Shown: positions 1-6,632 of the stretch, one piece after another
How positions within the stretch are numbered: the stretch's first letter is position 1
Layout of the letters: each line of letters starts with the position of its first letter
Assembly: GCA_009840065.1 (NCBI GenBank)
Contig: VXON01000099.1
Location: forward strand, 1 to 12,710
DNA from: Cenarchaeum sp. SB0662_bin_33
Lineage (GTDB): Archaea > Thermoproteota > Nitrososphaeria > Nitrososphaerales > Nitrosopumilaceae
Direction of reading: 5' to 3'
DNA: 12,710 bases
Notes under the pieces: generated by a model
The model's database searches: none
Told to the model about the DNA's origin: nothing
Seen by the model: only the letters and a program-made list of their open reading frames with translations
Translations under genes and position numbers: made by a program

Positions 1-1
1 A

Positions 2-97
2 AAACTCGGATATGCGGTTGCAGCCCAGGACGAGTCGAACTATACAGGATGGTGTACTGTCGACAAAATTCTGGACAAAAATTGGATTACGCTGTGA
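2..97 (+). CDS. 3' end of an unidentified protein (5' truncated by window edge)
   Basis: Frame 2 is open from the first base to a TGA at 95-97 and gives 31 residues, including the stretches GYAVAAQDESNYTGWCTVDK and ILDKNWITL. The composition (Trp, Tyr, Cys and charged residues in mixed order) is more protein-like than the other frames here, but the piece is too short to assign a family. Both isoleucines are ATT, not the ATA favoured in the rest of the window. It would converge with the zinc-finger gene at 133-285. It may be a chance frame or a gene remnant. Confidence 0.35.
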   Translation, partial: KLGYAVAAQDESNYTGWCTVDKILDKNWITL

Positions 98-132
98 ATT
101 TATGTACCTGCTGACCATATACAAATGATATA

Positions 133-285
133 TTATTTCTTAAATAATCTGAATATTTTATTTATTGCCAAGTCCACAATGCATGTATCACAGGACATGC
201 CAGAGCATGTATCAAGGTGTTTGGTGAATTTTTCCCTTGATGAAAAGACATCATTACACCGTTCGCAGTATACCTTCTCAGTCAT
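133..285 (-). CDS. Small C2HC-type zinc-finger protein (50 aa)
   Basis: This 50-codon minus-strand frame starts at ATG 285-283 and stops at TAA 135-133. Residues C7-x2-C10-x12-H23-x3-C27 form a C2H2/C2HC zinc-finger pattern, and the core YCERCNDVF...FTKHLDTC has the aromatic and leucine positions of that fold. A second pair, C32-x2-C35, follows at once, so a second metal site or an extended finger is possible. The C-terminus is basic (FRLFKK). Short single-finger proteins of this kind are common in ammonia-oxidising archaea and are presumed to bind nucleic acid or protein; the exact role is unknown. A TATA-like sequence at 311-319 lies about 30 nt upstream, which fits a leaderless mRNA. The frame is under 60 codons, which is why simple ORF calling misses it. 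Confidence 0.75.
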   Translation of the reverse strand: MTEKVYCERCNDVFSSREKFTKHLDTCSGMSCDTCIVDLAINKIFRLFKK

Positions 286-310
286 TATAATACATTATAT
301 AATGCCATCC

Positions 311-319
311 TATAATATG
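311..319 (-). promoter_or_regulatory. TATA-like box of the zinc-finger gene
   Basis: Read on the minus strand this is CATATTATA. It is centred about 30 nt upstream of the ATG at 285, the spacing expected for leaderless archaeal transcription. A second AT-rich stretch at 293-303 is too close to the start to serve it. Confidence 0.35.
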
Positions 320-632
320 GTTACCGCCCATCATTTAAACTGGTCCAAAACGGCATTTGGTACTATTCCATCAAAACAAAATCCCGACTAACCCGGGTGG
401 CATTATACACATCCGTAAAGGACAGTCACCTGCTTGGATATGTAAAAGATCACCCGACCATACACCAAAATTAAAACCATCCAATACAGTATTCATGAAT
501 GTGTACAATACAAAATATACAATATCCGGCATAAACAAGATGTGTTTCTGGTGTCATGTATGACTCGCCCACATCTTTTGCAGCATATAACAAAGCCCGC
601 CCGCGTGGCGCATCACAGGATGCAGTATTACA

Positions 633-653
633 CATGATAAAAATACAAAAATG
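633..653 (-). terminator. Oligo-T 3' end of the transcription factor B gene
   Basis: Immediately after the stop codon the minus strand reads ACATTTTTGTATTTTTATC, two T5 tracts separated by four bases. Archaeal RNA polymerase terminates at such oligo-T runs without needing a hairpin. The position directly downstream of the gene supports this reading. Confidence 0.5.
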
Positions 654-1562
654 TTAGATGTCTATGGAGTCTTTGAGTCCCTTGTAGCGATTACGAATGG
701 TCACTTCGGTTACATTGGCGGCCACTGCAATATCCCGCTGGGTCTTGCTCTCACCGTTCTTGACACATGCTAGATATAGTGCTGCGGCAGCCAGGCCCAT
801 CGGATCCTTACCTGCAGACACCTCCTTCTCCTGTGCCTCCTTTAATGCCTGTATTGCATATCGTTTTGTCTTTTCGGCTATGCCTATCTGGCTGGCAATT
901 CTCGATATGCAGTGTATGGGGTCAGGTACCGGCATCCGAAGATCAAGCTCCTTCAGCAACAGCCTATAGCAGCGGGCAATGTCCTTCTTTTTTATGTTAG
1001 ATGCAGTCTCGACATCCTTGATGTTGCGTGCCGTCTCAGTGTCCCGGCACGCGGCAAACAGGGCGGATGCCATCAGGGCGGATATGGAACGGCCTCTTAC
1101 AAGACCCTTGTCTAGGGCTTTACGATATATGTATGCAGCCTTTTCAACCACCGTATCCGATAGCGCCAGTTTGTCCTTTAGTCGGTTCAGCTCGCCAAAT
1201 GCCTGCCTAAAGTTGCGGTCCGTGGGCTCGTGTACCTGACTTCGGTTATCCCAGGTTCTAAGACGCTCTATGGTGCTCTTCATGGATGAGGCCAAGGGTC
1301 TGCCTGACGCATCCTTGTTCTGTGAGTTTATCACAGTAGCCAATCCCATATCATGCATGCTCAAGGATGTTGGTGCACCCGCGCGGGCCCGGTCACCTCG
1401 TTCGTCCTGCGTGAATGATCTCCATTCGGGTCCGGACTCTTGCAGCTTTTCTGGTACTACGTATCCACAACTGCCACAGTATATCTCGCCAGACTCGTTG
1501 TCTGTTATCAGCGAGCCTTTACTACATCTCTCGCAGACGTTTCCCATGTTGTTACTTGTCAT
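654..1562 (-). CDS. tfb: Transcription initiation factor B (TFB, archaeal TFIIB)
   Basis: This protein binds the TATA-TBP complex, contacts the BRE element and recruits RNA polymerase at archaeal promoters. The N-terminal zinc ribbon is visible as C10-x2-C13 and C29-x2-C32. The linker that follows (about 43-90, with EWRSF and GAPTSLSMHDMGL) is the B-reader/B-linker region that enters the polymerase active-site cleft. Two cyclin-fold repeats follow, at about 110-200 and 205-300; the second ends in a helix-turn-helix (TQRDIAVAANVTEVTIRNRY). The length of 302 residues is normal for the family and nothing looks broken. The ATG at 1562 lies 27 nt downstream of a TATA-like box, which supports it over the in-frame ATG five codons later. 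Ammonia-oxidising archaea usually carry several TFB paralogues, so this may be a specialised copy rather than the housekeeping one. Confidence 0.95.
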   Translation of the reverse strand: MTSNNMGNVCERCSKGSLITDNESGEIYCGSCGYVVPEKLQESGPEWRSFTQDERGDRARAGAPTSLSMHDMGLATVINSQNKDASGRPLASSMKSTIERLRTWDNRSQVHEPTDRNFRQAFGELNRLKDKLALSDTVVEKAAYIYRKALDKGLVRGRSISALMASALFAACRDTETARNIKDVETASNIKKKDIARCYRLLLKELDLRMPVPDPIHCISRIASQIGIAEKTKRYAIQALKEAQEKEVSAGKDPMGLAAAALYLACVKNGESKTQRDIAVAANVTEVTIRNRYKGLKDSIDI

Positions 1563-1583
1563 ACTATTTCCAGCATAGTACTC

Positions 1584-1593
1584 ACTTATAAAC
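1584..1593 (-). promoter_or_regulatory. TATA-like box of tfb
   Basis: The minus strand reads GTTTATAAGT, centred about 27 nt upstream of the tfb ATG (1562). This predicts a leaderless transcript. A second A/T block at 1601-1611 could serve an upstream start site. Confidence 0.45.
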
Positions 1594-1624
1594 TAAAAAC
1601 CTTTTTAAATCAACTATATATGTA

Positions 1625-1699
1625 TCACTTGCAACTCTTCTCGCATATACCACAACATACAGAGGCATCTGCGCAGCCAAAAAAAAACTCCACATGCAT
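1625..1699 (-). CDS. Possible cysteine-rich micro-ORF (24 aa)
   Basis: An ATG at 1699 opens a 24-residue frame ending in TGA at 1627-1625. Five of the last 16 residues are cysteine (C9-x5-C15-C16-x2-C19-x3-C23), a density typical of small metal-binding peptides. The frame crosses a run of nine T on this strand, so it may instead be the end of a longer frameshifted gene; the same frame is open upstream of the ATG for a further 22 codons with no earlier ATG. No convincing TATA box lies 25-30 nt upstream. This is a weak call based on cysteine content only. Confidence 0.2.
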   Translation of the reverse strand: MHVEFFFGCADASVCCGICEKSCK

Positions 1700-1812
1700 A
1701 CGGCCAAGACTATTCTCTGTATCTTTGAAGTTGATCGTTCGTAAAAACGATGACGCGTGAAATTAATGGTTTGTATTAATAATGATGGGCGTTTTAAACG
1801 ATTTTTTAGTAT

Positions 1813-2111
1813 TCAAAAAGCAAAACACTTTCTTCGAATGTATGAAAGGCTAAAGCTCATACCGGTTAACTTGAATATGTGGTCATGCATCTCTTCTGCC
1901 GTCCAGTATTGGGCTTTCCGTCTTATTTTTTTCATAATTCCACGGTCTGTCTTAGGCGGCCTGCCGCTTCTATATCGATTTTCGAGTCCAGCCATACATT
2001 TTTTGATAACGTTTGTACCATTTGAGGTCCCAGTTTCTGAACATTCATAATTCGGCTGCTGCCTCAGCAACACTCTTTCCCTCTTGTATCTTTCAGATCT
2101 GTTGCTGACAT
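1813..2111 (-). pseudogene. Remnant of an IS630-family transposase N-terminus (frameshifted)
   Basis: Three minus-strand frames read as one broken protein. From ATG 2111 the first frame gives MSATDLK; from about 2092 a second gives KIQEGKSVAEAAAEL, a stop, then MFRNWDLKWYKRYQK; from about 2000 a third gives GLENRYRSGRPPKTD and continues to a stop at 1813. Together these match the helix-turn-helix part of IS630/Tc1-like transposases: the SVAEAAAEL helix, the KWYKRY recognition helix, the basic SGRPPK linker, then a second helical domain ending in SYIRRK. The catalytic DDE domain is absent. Two frameshifts, one nonsense codon and the missing C-terminus make it non-functional. No terminal inverted repeats could be paired around it. 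The 86-residue intact stretch from 2073 is part of this remnant, not a separate gene. Confidence 0.7.
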
Positions 2112-2194
2112 TAGATATTTATAGCTGTTTTTATTCAACAATAAAGATCGGAAAATATTCACGAACTTTTGTCCTGCGGCATATCTTGCAAAAG

Positions 2195-2203
2195 GATATA
2201 ATA
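2195..2203 (+). promoter_or_regulatory. TATA-like box of the PIN-like gene
   Basis: GATATAATA is centred 28 nt upstream of the ATG at 2227, as expected for a leaderless archaeal message. Confidence 0.45.
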
Positions 2204-2226
2204 CTCATCACATCTAAGTCACCTAC

Positions 2227-2520
2227 ATGACCGATAAGGTGGTAATAGATAATCAGTCGCAGGGATGGGCAAATGACAACATGAAACTGATACAGGATTC
2301 ATACAAGCAGATAAACCATGTCAAGGACCTCCCAGACATGACCGCAGACTCGTCCGACTGGCTTGTTGCAGCATACTGCATACAGAACAACTGCGACATG
2401 CTCACATCCGACAAGGGTGCATATACGGCATGGCTGGATCATGAGATAAAGGGGGTACAAATATCTGTGTTTGGTAAGGGCGAGCAGACCATATACAAAA
2501 TTCAGTTAGTATTATATTAG
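2227..2520 (+). CDS. Short PIN-like (DUF5615/Mut7-C-type) nuclease-family protein
   Basis: The protein has 97 residues. It opens with a strand and an acidic residue (KVVIDNQ, D8), has HVKDLPDMTADSSDWLVAAY in the middle (D41, D44) and then DMLTSDKGAY (D62). This order matches the small PIN-like proteins of the DUF5615/Mut7-C group, whose middle reads roughly 'hV.dl...asDe.ila.A...g..llTsDkdf'. PIN-fold proteins are Mg-dependent ribonucleases, often VapC-type toxins. The length is on the short side for a PIN domain but all expected acidic positions can be placed. An in-frame TAA 12 nt upstream and a TATA-like box 28 nt upstream fix the start. No antitoxin-like partner is adjacent: upstream is the transposase remnant on the other strand, downstream the roadblock-like gene. 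Family assignment is inferred from motif order; activity is unproven. Confidence 0.6.
   Translation: MTDKVVIDNQSQGWANDNMKLIQDSYKQINHVKDLPDMTADSSDWLVAAYCIQNNCDMLTSDKGAYTAWLDHEIKGVQISVFGKGEQTIYKIQLVLY
2510..2518 (+). promoter_or_regulatory. TATA-like box that supports a GTG start for the next gene
   Basis: TATTATATT overlaps the last codons of the PIN-like gene. It is centred 28 nt upstream of the GTG at 2542 but only 13 nt from the TTG at 2527, which favours the GTG as the leaderless start. Confidence 0.4.
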
Positions 2521-2541
2521 ATTTGATTGCCCGCCAAAAGC

Positions 2542-2913
2542 GTGAGCAGTGCAGAATTATTAAAGATAGTAGAGGGCATAATAGCACTAGATACAAACAT
2601 GCGCTTTGCTGCCATAATAGACCTGAAGGGAAATATACGCGAGGCCATCATGAAGTCGGGCAAGACCAGTCTAAAGTCACAAAAGGAGGAGGAGCACTTT
2701 TGCCGGCAGGTTGCTCAACGCCGCCAGATGAGAAAGGACTTTGACTCAAGTTTGGGTAAGGTGCGATACGTGCATGTGGAGCGCGAAAAGGTCTCACAGA
2801 TGGTCGTATACACGCCCAAGAACACCATATACTTTACAATAGAGCCGGAACTGCCCGTGGAAGAAAAGATCAAACTAATAACAAAAATAAAGACCATGGT
2901 GGCCAATTTATAA
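2542..2913 (+). CDS. Conserved roadblock-like archaeal protein of unknown function
   Basis: From GTG 2542 the protein has 123 residues; a TTG at 2527 would add five. The first part (SSAELLKIVEGIIALDTN, then MRFAAIIDLKGNI) has the helix-then-strand pattern of Roadblock/LC7-type small proteins. The centre is charged and striking (SLKSQKEEEHFCRQVAQRR, then KDFDSSLGKVRYVHVEREKV), followed by a strand pair (MVVYTPKNTIYFTIEPEL) and a C-terminal helix. This pattern matches a family I recognise as widespread in ammonia-oxidising archaea and often present in many copies; I believe it is annotated as a DUF6659-type domain but cannot verify this. There is no signal peptide or membrane segment, so it is cytoplasmic. 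A role in small-GTPase-like or signalling complexes is only a guess from the fold. Confidence 0.75.
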   Translation: MSSAELLKIVEGIIALDTNMRFAAIIDLKGNIREAIMKSGKTSLKSQKEEEHFCRQVAQRRQMRKDFDSSLGKVRYVHVEREKVSQMVVYTPKNTIYFTIEPELPVEEKIKLITKIKTMVANL

Positions 2914-2914
2914 G
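2906..2914 (+). promoter_or_regulatory. TATA-like box of the 84-aa gene
   Basis: ATTTATAAG is centred 27 nt upstream of the ATG at 2937. It overlaps the stop codon of the preceding gene, so the two genes appear to be transcribed separately despite the 23-nt gap. Confidence 0.45.
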
Positions 2915-2936
2915 TACAAAAGACCCATCACATATA

Positions 2937-3191
2937 ATGGAAAAATGTGACAGACGGGTTACCGCCTACAAGTATAATAGAACCTTTGAGCAGTGCCGCG
3001 TGGCTGCTCGCAGTATAGTACCAGGTGTAAAGGCCCGTATAGATAAAGACGGTCATATATCATGGAATAATACCTTGGAGATGTCCGAGTATGACTCGGT
3101 GGTGTACAAGCTTGTAATGAAGTATATGCGAGAGGAGGGATACGATATTGGAGATAATATTACGCCTCAGATTCGGCATCGTCGCAGCTGA
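2937..3191 (+). CDS. Small hypothetical protein (84 aa)
   Basis: I do not recognise a family. The first half is basic (MEKCDRRVTAYKYNRTFEQC, then RVAARSIVPGVKARIDKDGH); the second half is an acidic-to-neutral helical stretch (MSEYDSVVYKLVMKYMREEG) ending in a basic tail. There is no signal peptide, membrane segment or metal motif. A well-placed TATA-like box and codon use like its neighbours support it as a real gene. Its last 25 nt overlap the 3' end of the convergent membrane-protein gene (stop at 3167), so the two mRNAs are complementary there. Confidence 0.65.
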   Translation: MEKCDRRVTAYKYNRTFEQCRVAARSIVPGVKARIDKDGHISWNNTLEMSEYDSVVYKLVMKYMREEGYDIGDNITPQIRHRRS

Positions 3192-3955
3192 CGGGCCAGT
3201 ATAAACGGCGTAATCAATAGTACGGGTATCGATACGGCGATAAAGGCCGTCTGCATATACGAGAGTGCGGCAGTAAACGCAATGCCACCAGCAGTACCTA
3301 TGAATACTGATGAGAGTGTTCCCATGCATGTGGGACACGCCACAAAGAGGCCGGTTACGGCCCCCACCATCCCGGCCCCCTTATATGTACGGGATGCCGC
3401 ATATGTAGATATGGCCAGTGATACGTTGAGCGCCACTAAATACGAGACCGCAATTTGTAGTACCAGGTTTAGTGGTATTATCTGTAGGCCCAGATGCTCT
3501 GTGATATATACAAGTATGGTGGGCATATATCCCATATCGCCACAGCATGGAGAGACCACCATTGATGGTAATGGTACACCATAGTGCTCTGCAAAGTGTA
3601 TGGTGGGCTGGTACACCAGTGTGCCGGATGCCAGTGAAAAGAATACACCATACACAATAAAAACAGCAACAAATACTGTTCTGGATTTCCGATTATACGT
3701 GGTTGCCGCCATTATGGATATCAGGTTATTGCCACGTATGCTAGCACGATGAAATATGTACATCCCCCAGGATATCATGCCAAAGCATGCCAGCAGTAAT
3801 ACATAGAACATCTGCGCAAGCCAGTGTATTGAGGATATGGCCTGTGGTGTCAGTGACTCGGGGTCCTGATACCTGTTATACCATACAAACAGTACTATAA
3901 CTAGTATGATGCCGGTTATTATCAGCATGTAGCCCCGCTGTGTGCTGCGCATCAT
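3167..3955 (-). CDS. Polytopic membrane protein with CC and CPTC cysteine motifs
   Basis: The protein has 262 residues with about six hydrophobic segments (roughly 9-26, 44-68, 93-113, 158-183, 195-222 and 227-254). Two cysteine sites stand out: C137-C138 in SPCCGDMGYMPT, in a loop after the third segment, and C207-x2-C210 in ACPTCMG inside or at the edge of the fifth. Paired cysteines so placed could bind a metal such as copper or form a redox pair, but no reaction can be assigned. It follows the CBS-TrkH gene after 23 nt on the same strand and may be co-transcribed; an AT-rich stretch at 3976-3985, about 26 nt upstream, could be its own promoter. Two consecutive ATG codons (3955 and 3952) are possible starts. 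I believe homologues occur across ammonia-oxidising archaea, without characterised function. Confidence 0.8.
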   Translation of the reverse strand: MMRSTQRGYMLIITGIILVIVLFVWYNRYQDPESLTPQAISSIHWLAQMFYVLLLACFGMISWGMYIFHRASIRGNNLISIMAATTYNRKSRTVFVAVFIVYGVFFSLASGTLVYQPTIHFAEHYGVPLPSMVVSPCCGDMGYMPTILVYITEHLGLQIIPLNLVLQIAVSYLVALNVSLAISTYAASRTYKGAGMVGAVTGLFVACPTCMGTLSSVFIGTAGGIAFTAALSYMQTAFIAVSIPVLLITPFILARQLRRCRI

Positions 3956-3972
3956 TGCAGCGTGTATTGTAT

Positions 3973-3990
3973 GGTAGATTAATTTCTACC
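3973..3990 (-). other. Hairpin across the trkH stop codon
   Basis: GGTAGA (3973-3978) and TCTACC (3985-3990) form a perfect 6-bp inverted repeat with the TAA stop in the six-base loop. It sits in the short gap between two same-strand genes, where it could end transcription, protect an mRNA end or mean nothing. Confidence 0.3.
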
Positions 3991-5820
3991 TATTATGCGG
4001 GGCGCTATGGCATATACAAGCGCTATTATCTCAAGACGGCCGAATATCATCAGCATCGACAGTAATATTTTGGTGTGCGCCGAAGTTTCAAAGTCCACAA
4101 CCCCTGTGGACAGGCCCCCCGTCGTTATTATGCCTACGGCATCAAAGAATGCCAAGTCAGGGTCCGCATCCTCAAACTCTACAAGATACACACCACACAT
4201 GTACGCAACGGTGGGGAATGCTATCACCACTATAAGTGCGGCCCTTATGTCTCGCCGGGACTCGGCGCTGACCTCTGCGCGTCTCTTTGGGAATATCATC
4301 TTGAATGCATTATTCAGATAGAACAGCCTGAACATCTTTATGCCGCCGGCCGTCGAAAAGCCACATCCACCCACCAGCATCAGAACTATCAGTATGTACT
4401 GGCCGGGTATGGCCAGGTCGGCAAGAGAGGTGGGTTGAACACCTGCAGTGGTACTCGCGGATATGGCATAAAATGCACTGCTCAATAGGTCCACGCCACC
4501 CACCCACGCAAATATGATTATGGCCACTGCAAGCATGGCAATATACACAGATACCTCCCTGCCAATGACCGGCATCCTGCCCTTCTTGCTCACCATCCCA
4601 TAGTGCAGAGCAAACGGCATCGCGCCTAGTATCATGGCGCCCATCAGTACTATCTGCTTGGGCCACTCCATGTTCTGTATTATTTCAGAATGTGGTACAA
4701 AGCCGCCGGTGGCCAGCGTGCTCATGGCCAGTGAAAAGTCATCCATCAGATTGTCATCCCCCATGAAATATAGCAGCAGCGCCACGATTGTCACGTATAG
4801 TGCGAATATTATAGTTATAGTTCCAAATAGTTCGCGCATGTGCAGGTCCTTGCCGGTGATAAAGCTGCGCATGCCCGCCAGCTTGCTGTTGGGATAAAAG
4901 GCGGTTATAACCAAATATATGAAACTCATGCCGCCAATCATCTGCGTATAACTTCGATAGAACGTAAAGCTCTGTGGGAGATCCTCGGGTGTATCGTATA
5001 ATGATATTCCCCCTGTGGTGAATCCGGCCGCACTCGAAAAGAATGCGTTGGCAAATGTGTCTATGGATATTACATATGTGATGGCTGTCGCATCATCTGT
5101 AGGCAGATACAGATAGGGAATGGTCCCAAACAGTGATAGTAAAAACAGACTAGACAGTACAACAACGGAGGCCTGCCGCATGTTCATTCTGGCCTTTTCA
5201 CCGTACGAGTTCAAGAAGAATCCCATCACCAGCAACAGTACTAAACTGAGGTATATTCCGGTGGCGGTGACCGTGTCGGCCATGAATGTCGAGACCAATG
5301 CGGGGAGTAGTAGCAGGACTCCGGCAAACTGCAGCACAAACCCCAGATTCCCCAGTATGGCCTTGGTCGGTGGGCTCATCAGACGCGGCGTGGCCTGGCT
5401 TGCGGCCCAGCGGGCCCTATCGAGTATCTCGCGCCTATATATTATACCCAGTACCCTTCCGCCCTTTCCGGTTACGGGCAGCTTGTTGTGGCGCGTCTCC
5501 TTCATTATATCCAAGGCGGCGTGCAGATTCTTCTTTCGGTCTATGGATGTCACCTGCGTGGTCATTATATCCTGTAGTGTCGTGTGCTCGGCGTTTATAC
5601 TCACATCGCCCACCTTGCTTAGTATGTCCTTGTCGGTGACTATTCCTATGCATGTATTGTCCTGTATGACCAGAATCTCGTCTAGTTCATGTTCTCGTAG
5701 TCTCTCGGCGGCAGTGCGCGTGGGGGTCTCTTTGCTCATCTGCAGAACGTTGCGCTTCATGCAGGTTGTTACAGATTTCTTTTGTATGTACTCGGCCGCC
5801 TTTGACTGTTCGGTGGACAT
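3979..5820 (-). CDS. trkH: TrkH/KtrB-type potassium transporter with an N-terminal CBS pair
   Basis: This is the ion-conducting subunit of a K+ (or Na+/K+) uptake system. Residues about 14-137 are two CBS repeats (VTTCMKRNVLQMSKETPTRT, GIVTDKDIL, then QDIMTTQVTSIDRKKNLHAA, GIIYRREIL), which usually bind adenine nucleotides. The membrane part from about 155 has the four pore loops of the family: AAGFTTGGI (264-272), STLATGGF (367-374), ASTTAGVQ (455-462) and GIITTGGLS (563-571). The TrkH signature CGFSTAGGIKMFR lies at 486-498 and GRLEI at 594-598. Normally nucleotide control sits on a separate TrkA/KtrA subunit; here a sensor is fused to the channel and no trkA is in the window. Length (613) equals a usual TrkH of about 480 plus the CBS pair. 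The ATG at 5820 follows the GNAT stop by 36 nt; a weak TATA-like ATTTTACA lies 27 nt upstream. Confidence 0.93.
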   Translation of the reverse strand: MSTEQSKAAEYIQKKSVTTCMKRNVLQMSKETPTRTAAERLREHELDEILVIQDNTCIGIVTDKDILSKVGDVSINAEHTTLQDIMTTQVTSIDRKKNLHAALDIMKETRHNKLPVTGKGGRVLGIIYRREILDRARWAASQATPRLMSPPTKAILGNLGFVLQFAGVLLLLPALVSTFMADTVTATGIYLSLVLLLVMGFFLNSYGEKARMNMRQASVVVLSSLFLLSLFGTIPYLYLPTDDATAITYVISIDTFANAFFSSAAGFTTGGISLYDTPEDLPQSFTFYRSYTQMIGGMSFIYLVITAFYPNSKLAGMRSFITGKDLHMRELFGTITIIFALYVTIVALLLYFMGDDNLMDDFSLAMSTLATGGFVPHSEIIQNMEWPKQIVLMGAMILGAMPFALHYGMVSKKGRMPVIGREVSVYIAMLAVAIIIFAWVGGVDLLSSAFYAISASTTAGVQPTSLADLAIPGQYILIVLMLVGGCGFSTAGGIKMFRLFYLNNAFKMIFPKRRAEVSAESRRDIRAALIVVIAFPTVAYMCGVYLVEFEDADPDLAFFDAVGIITTGGLSTGVVDFETSAHTKILLSMLMIFGRLEIIALVYAIAPRIIGRN

Positions 5821-5856
5821 CTATCTGTATTATAATATGGGTTGTAAAATCTTTTT

Positions 5857-6609
5857 TTATGGGAATTTTTTTACGACTATAGATATTGTAGAGTCATGCT
5901 TGTGCAGTAGTGTGTGATTTAATTTAGTGGTAGAGAATATCTGTATTGTTTGATTGTTGCGATATGCTAAATCAGATATGTATTGTATTGTATTATTATT
6001 ATTACATTGTACATTATTATGTATTGTAACCATCAATGTATTCTTGAATCTCTTAGATTCTGCTAGTACAAAGGTGGGCCCATCCTGCAGATGTAGTATG
6101 TTGCCGGATTCCATATTATGGTGCGGTATCAGCCACATCCACGAGTCGACATATCTTGGGGGCCACGTATGTTTGGGGGCTGCATATACTAGGGTTTGTA
6201 TATTATGCGGCTGCGCATCACAGGTATACATGTGCCATACCTGCTCTGTTCTGTATTTGGCTGTATTATACATCTGTAGGGATGCCATATTGCTGCTCTC
6301 TATTCCGGACCGGCCGTGTGTGGCGCCCTTTTGTGTGGCCGCCTGTTCGGCGGCATATAACAGAGATATGCCTATGTGGCGCCGGCGTGCCGCCGGTTTC
6401 ACACGTATGCCCTCTATCCAGGACTCTGTACCATATATTACAACATTGCATATGCCCAAGATTTCTTTGTCATGCTCGTATGCCAAAAGGCTTCCTGATT
6501 CGGTCCAAGAGTCCCAGACCTGCTCGATATAGTCCCCCCACAGAAACGTATTAGTACAAAAGTTCCTTACTTTATACCACTCATCTCTGCGGGCTTTGCG
6601 TATGGGCAT
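5857..6609 (-). CDS. GNAT-family N-acetyltransferase with an Asn-rich C-terminal extension
   Basis: The enzyme would transfer an acetyl group from acetyl-CoA to an amine; the substrate is unknown. From ATG 6609 the protein has 250 residues. The N-terminal IRKARRDEWYKVRNF and strand GICNVVIYG lead to motif A, GIRVKPAARRRHIGISLL (67-84), whose RRRHIG loop holds the acetyl-CoA pyrophosphate; motif B follows at about 103-122. A second region (about 140-185) contains DSWMWLIPHH. From about 190 on, the sequence is rich in Asn and Thr and encoded by AT-rich, partly repetitive DNA, unlike the core. A longer frame reaches 6660, but the ATG at 6609 has a GGGGTG ribosome-binding-like motif just upstream and a TATA-like box 29 nt upstream, and begins exactly at the domain. 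Confidence 0.85.
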   Translation of the reverse strand: MPIRKARRDEWYKVRNFCTNTFLWGDYIEQVWDSWTESGSLLAYEHDKEILGICNVVIYGTESWIEGIRVKPAARRRHIGISLLYAAEQAATQKGATHGRSGIESSNMASLQMYNTAKYRTEQVWHMYTCDAQPHNIQTLVYAAPKHTWPPRYVDSWMWLIPHHNMESGNILHLQDGPTFVLAESKRFKNTLMVTIHNNVQCNNNNTIQYISDLAYRNNQTIQIFSTTKLNHTLLHKHDSTISIVVKKFP

Positions 6610-6632
6610 TGTACACCCCTTGTATAATATGC

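Larger units (their letters stand above)
286..653. other. Intergenic stretch with no supported gene
   Basis: This stretch holds the zinc-finger promoter at its left end and the T-rich 3' end of the transcription factor B gene at its right end. Two overlapping frames exist in between: minus 371-532 (53 codons, ATG start) and plus 357-563. Neither has a recognisable motif, a well-placed TATA box or convincing composition. No tRNA-like or repeat structure was seen. Confidence 0.5.

Noticed and set aside
371..532. 53-codon minus-strand ORF with ATG start
   Set aside because: No motif, no TATA-like box at the right distance and no recognisable similarity; it may be chance.
1734..1802. Short inverted repeats around ATCGTT/AACGAT and CGTTTTAAACG as IS ends
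   Set aside because: They are only 5-6 bp, have no partner on the other side of the transposase remnant, and are too short to call terminal repeats.
5120..5917. 265-codon plus-strand ORF
   Set aside because: It lies antisense to trkH and runs into the GNAT gene; its Ser/Arg/Cys-rich composition is that of a shadow frame, while the minus strand has full TrkH and CBS motifs.
5954..6532. 192-codon plus-strand ORF
   Set aside because: It is antisense to the GNAT gene and very Cys/Leu-rich, with no domain features.
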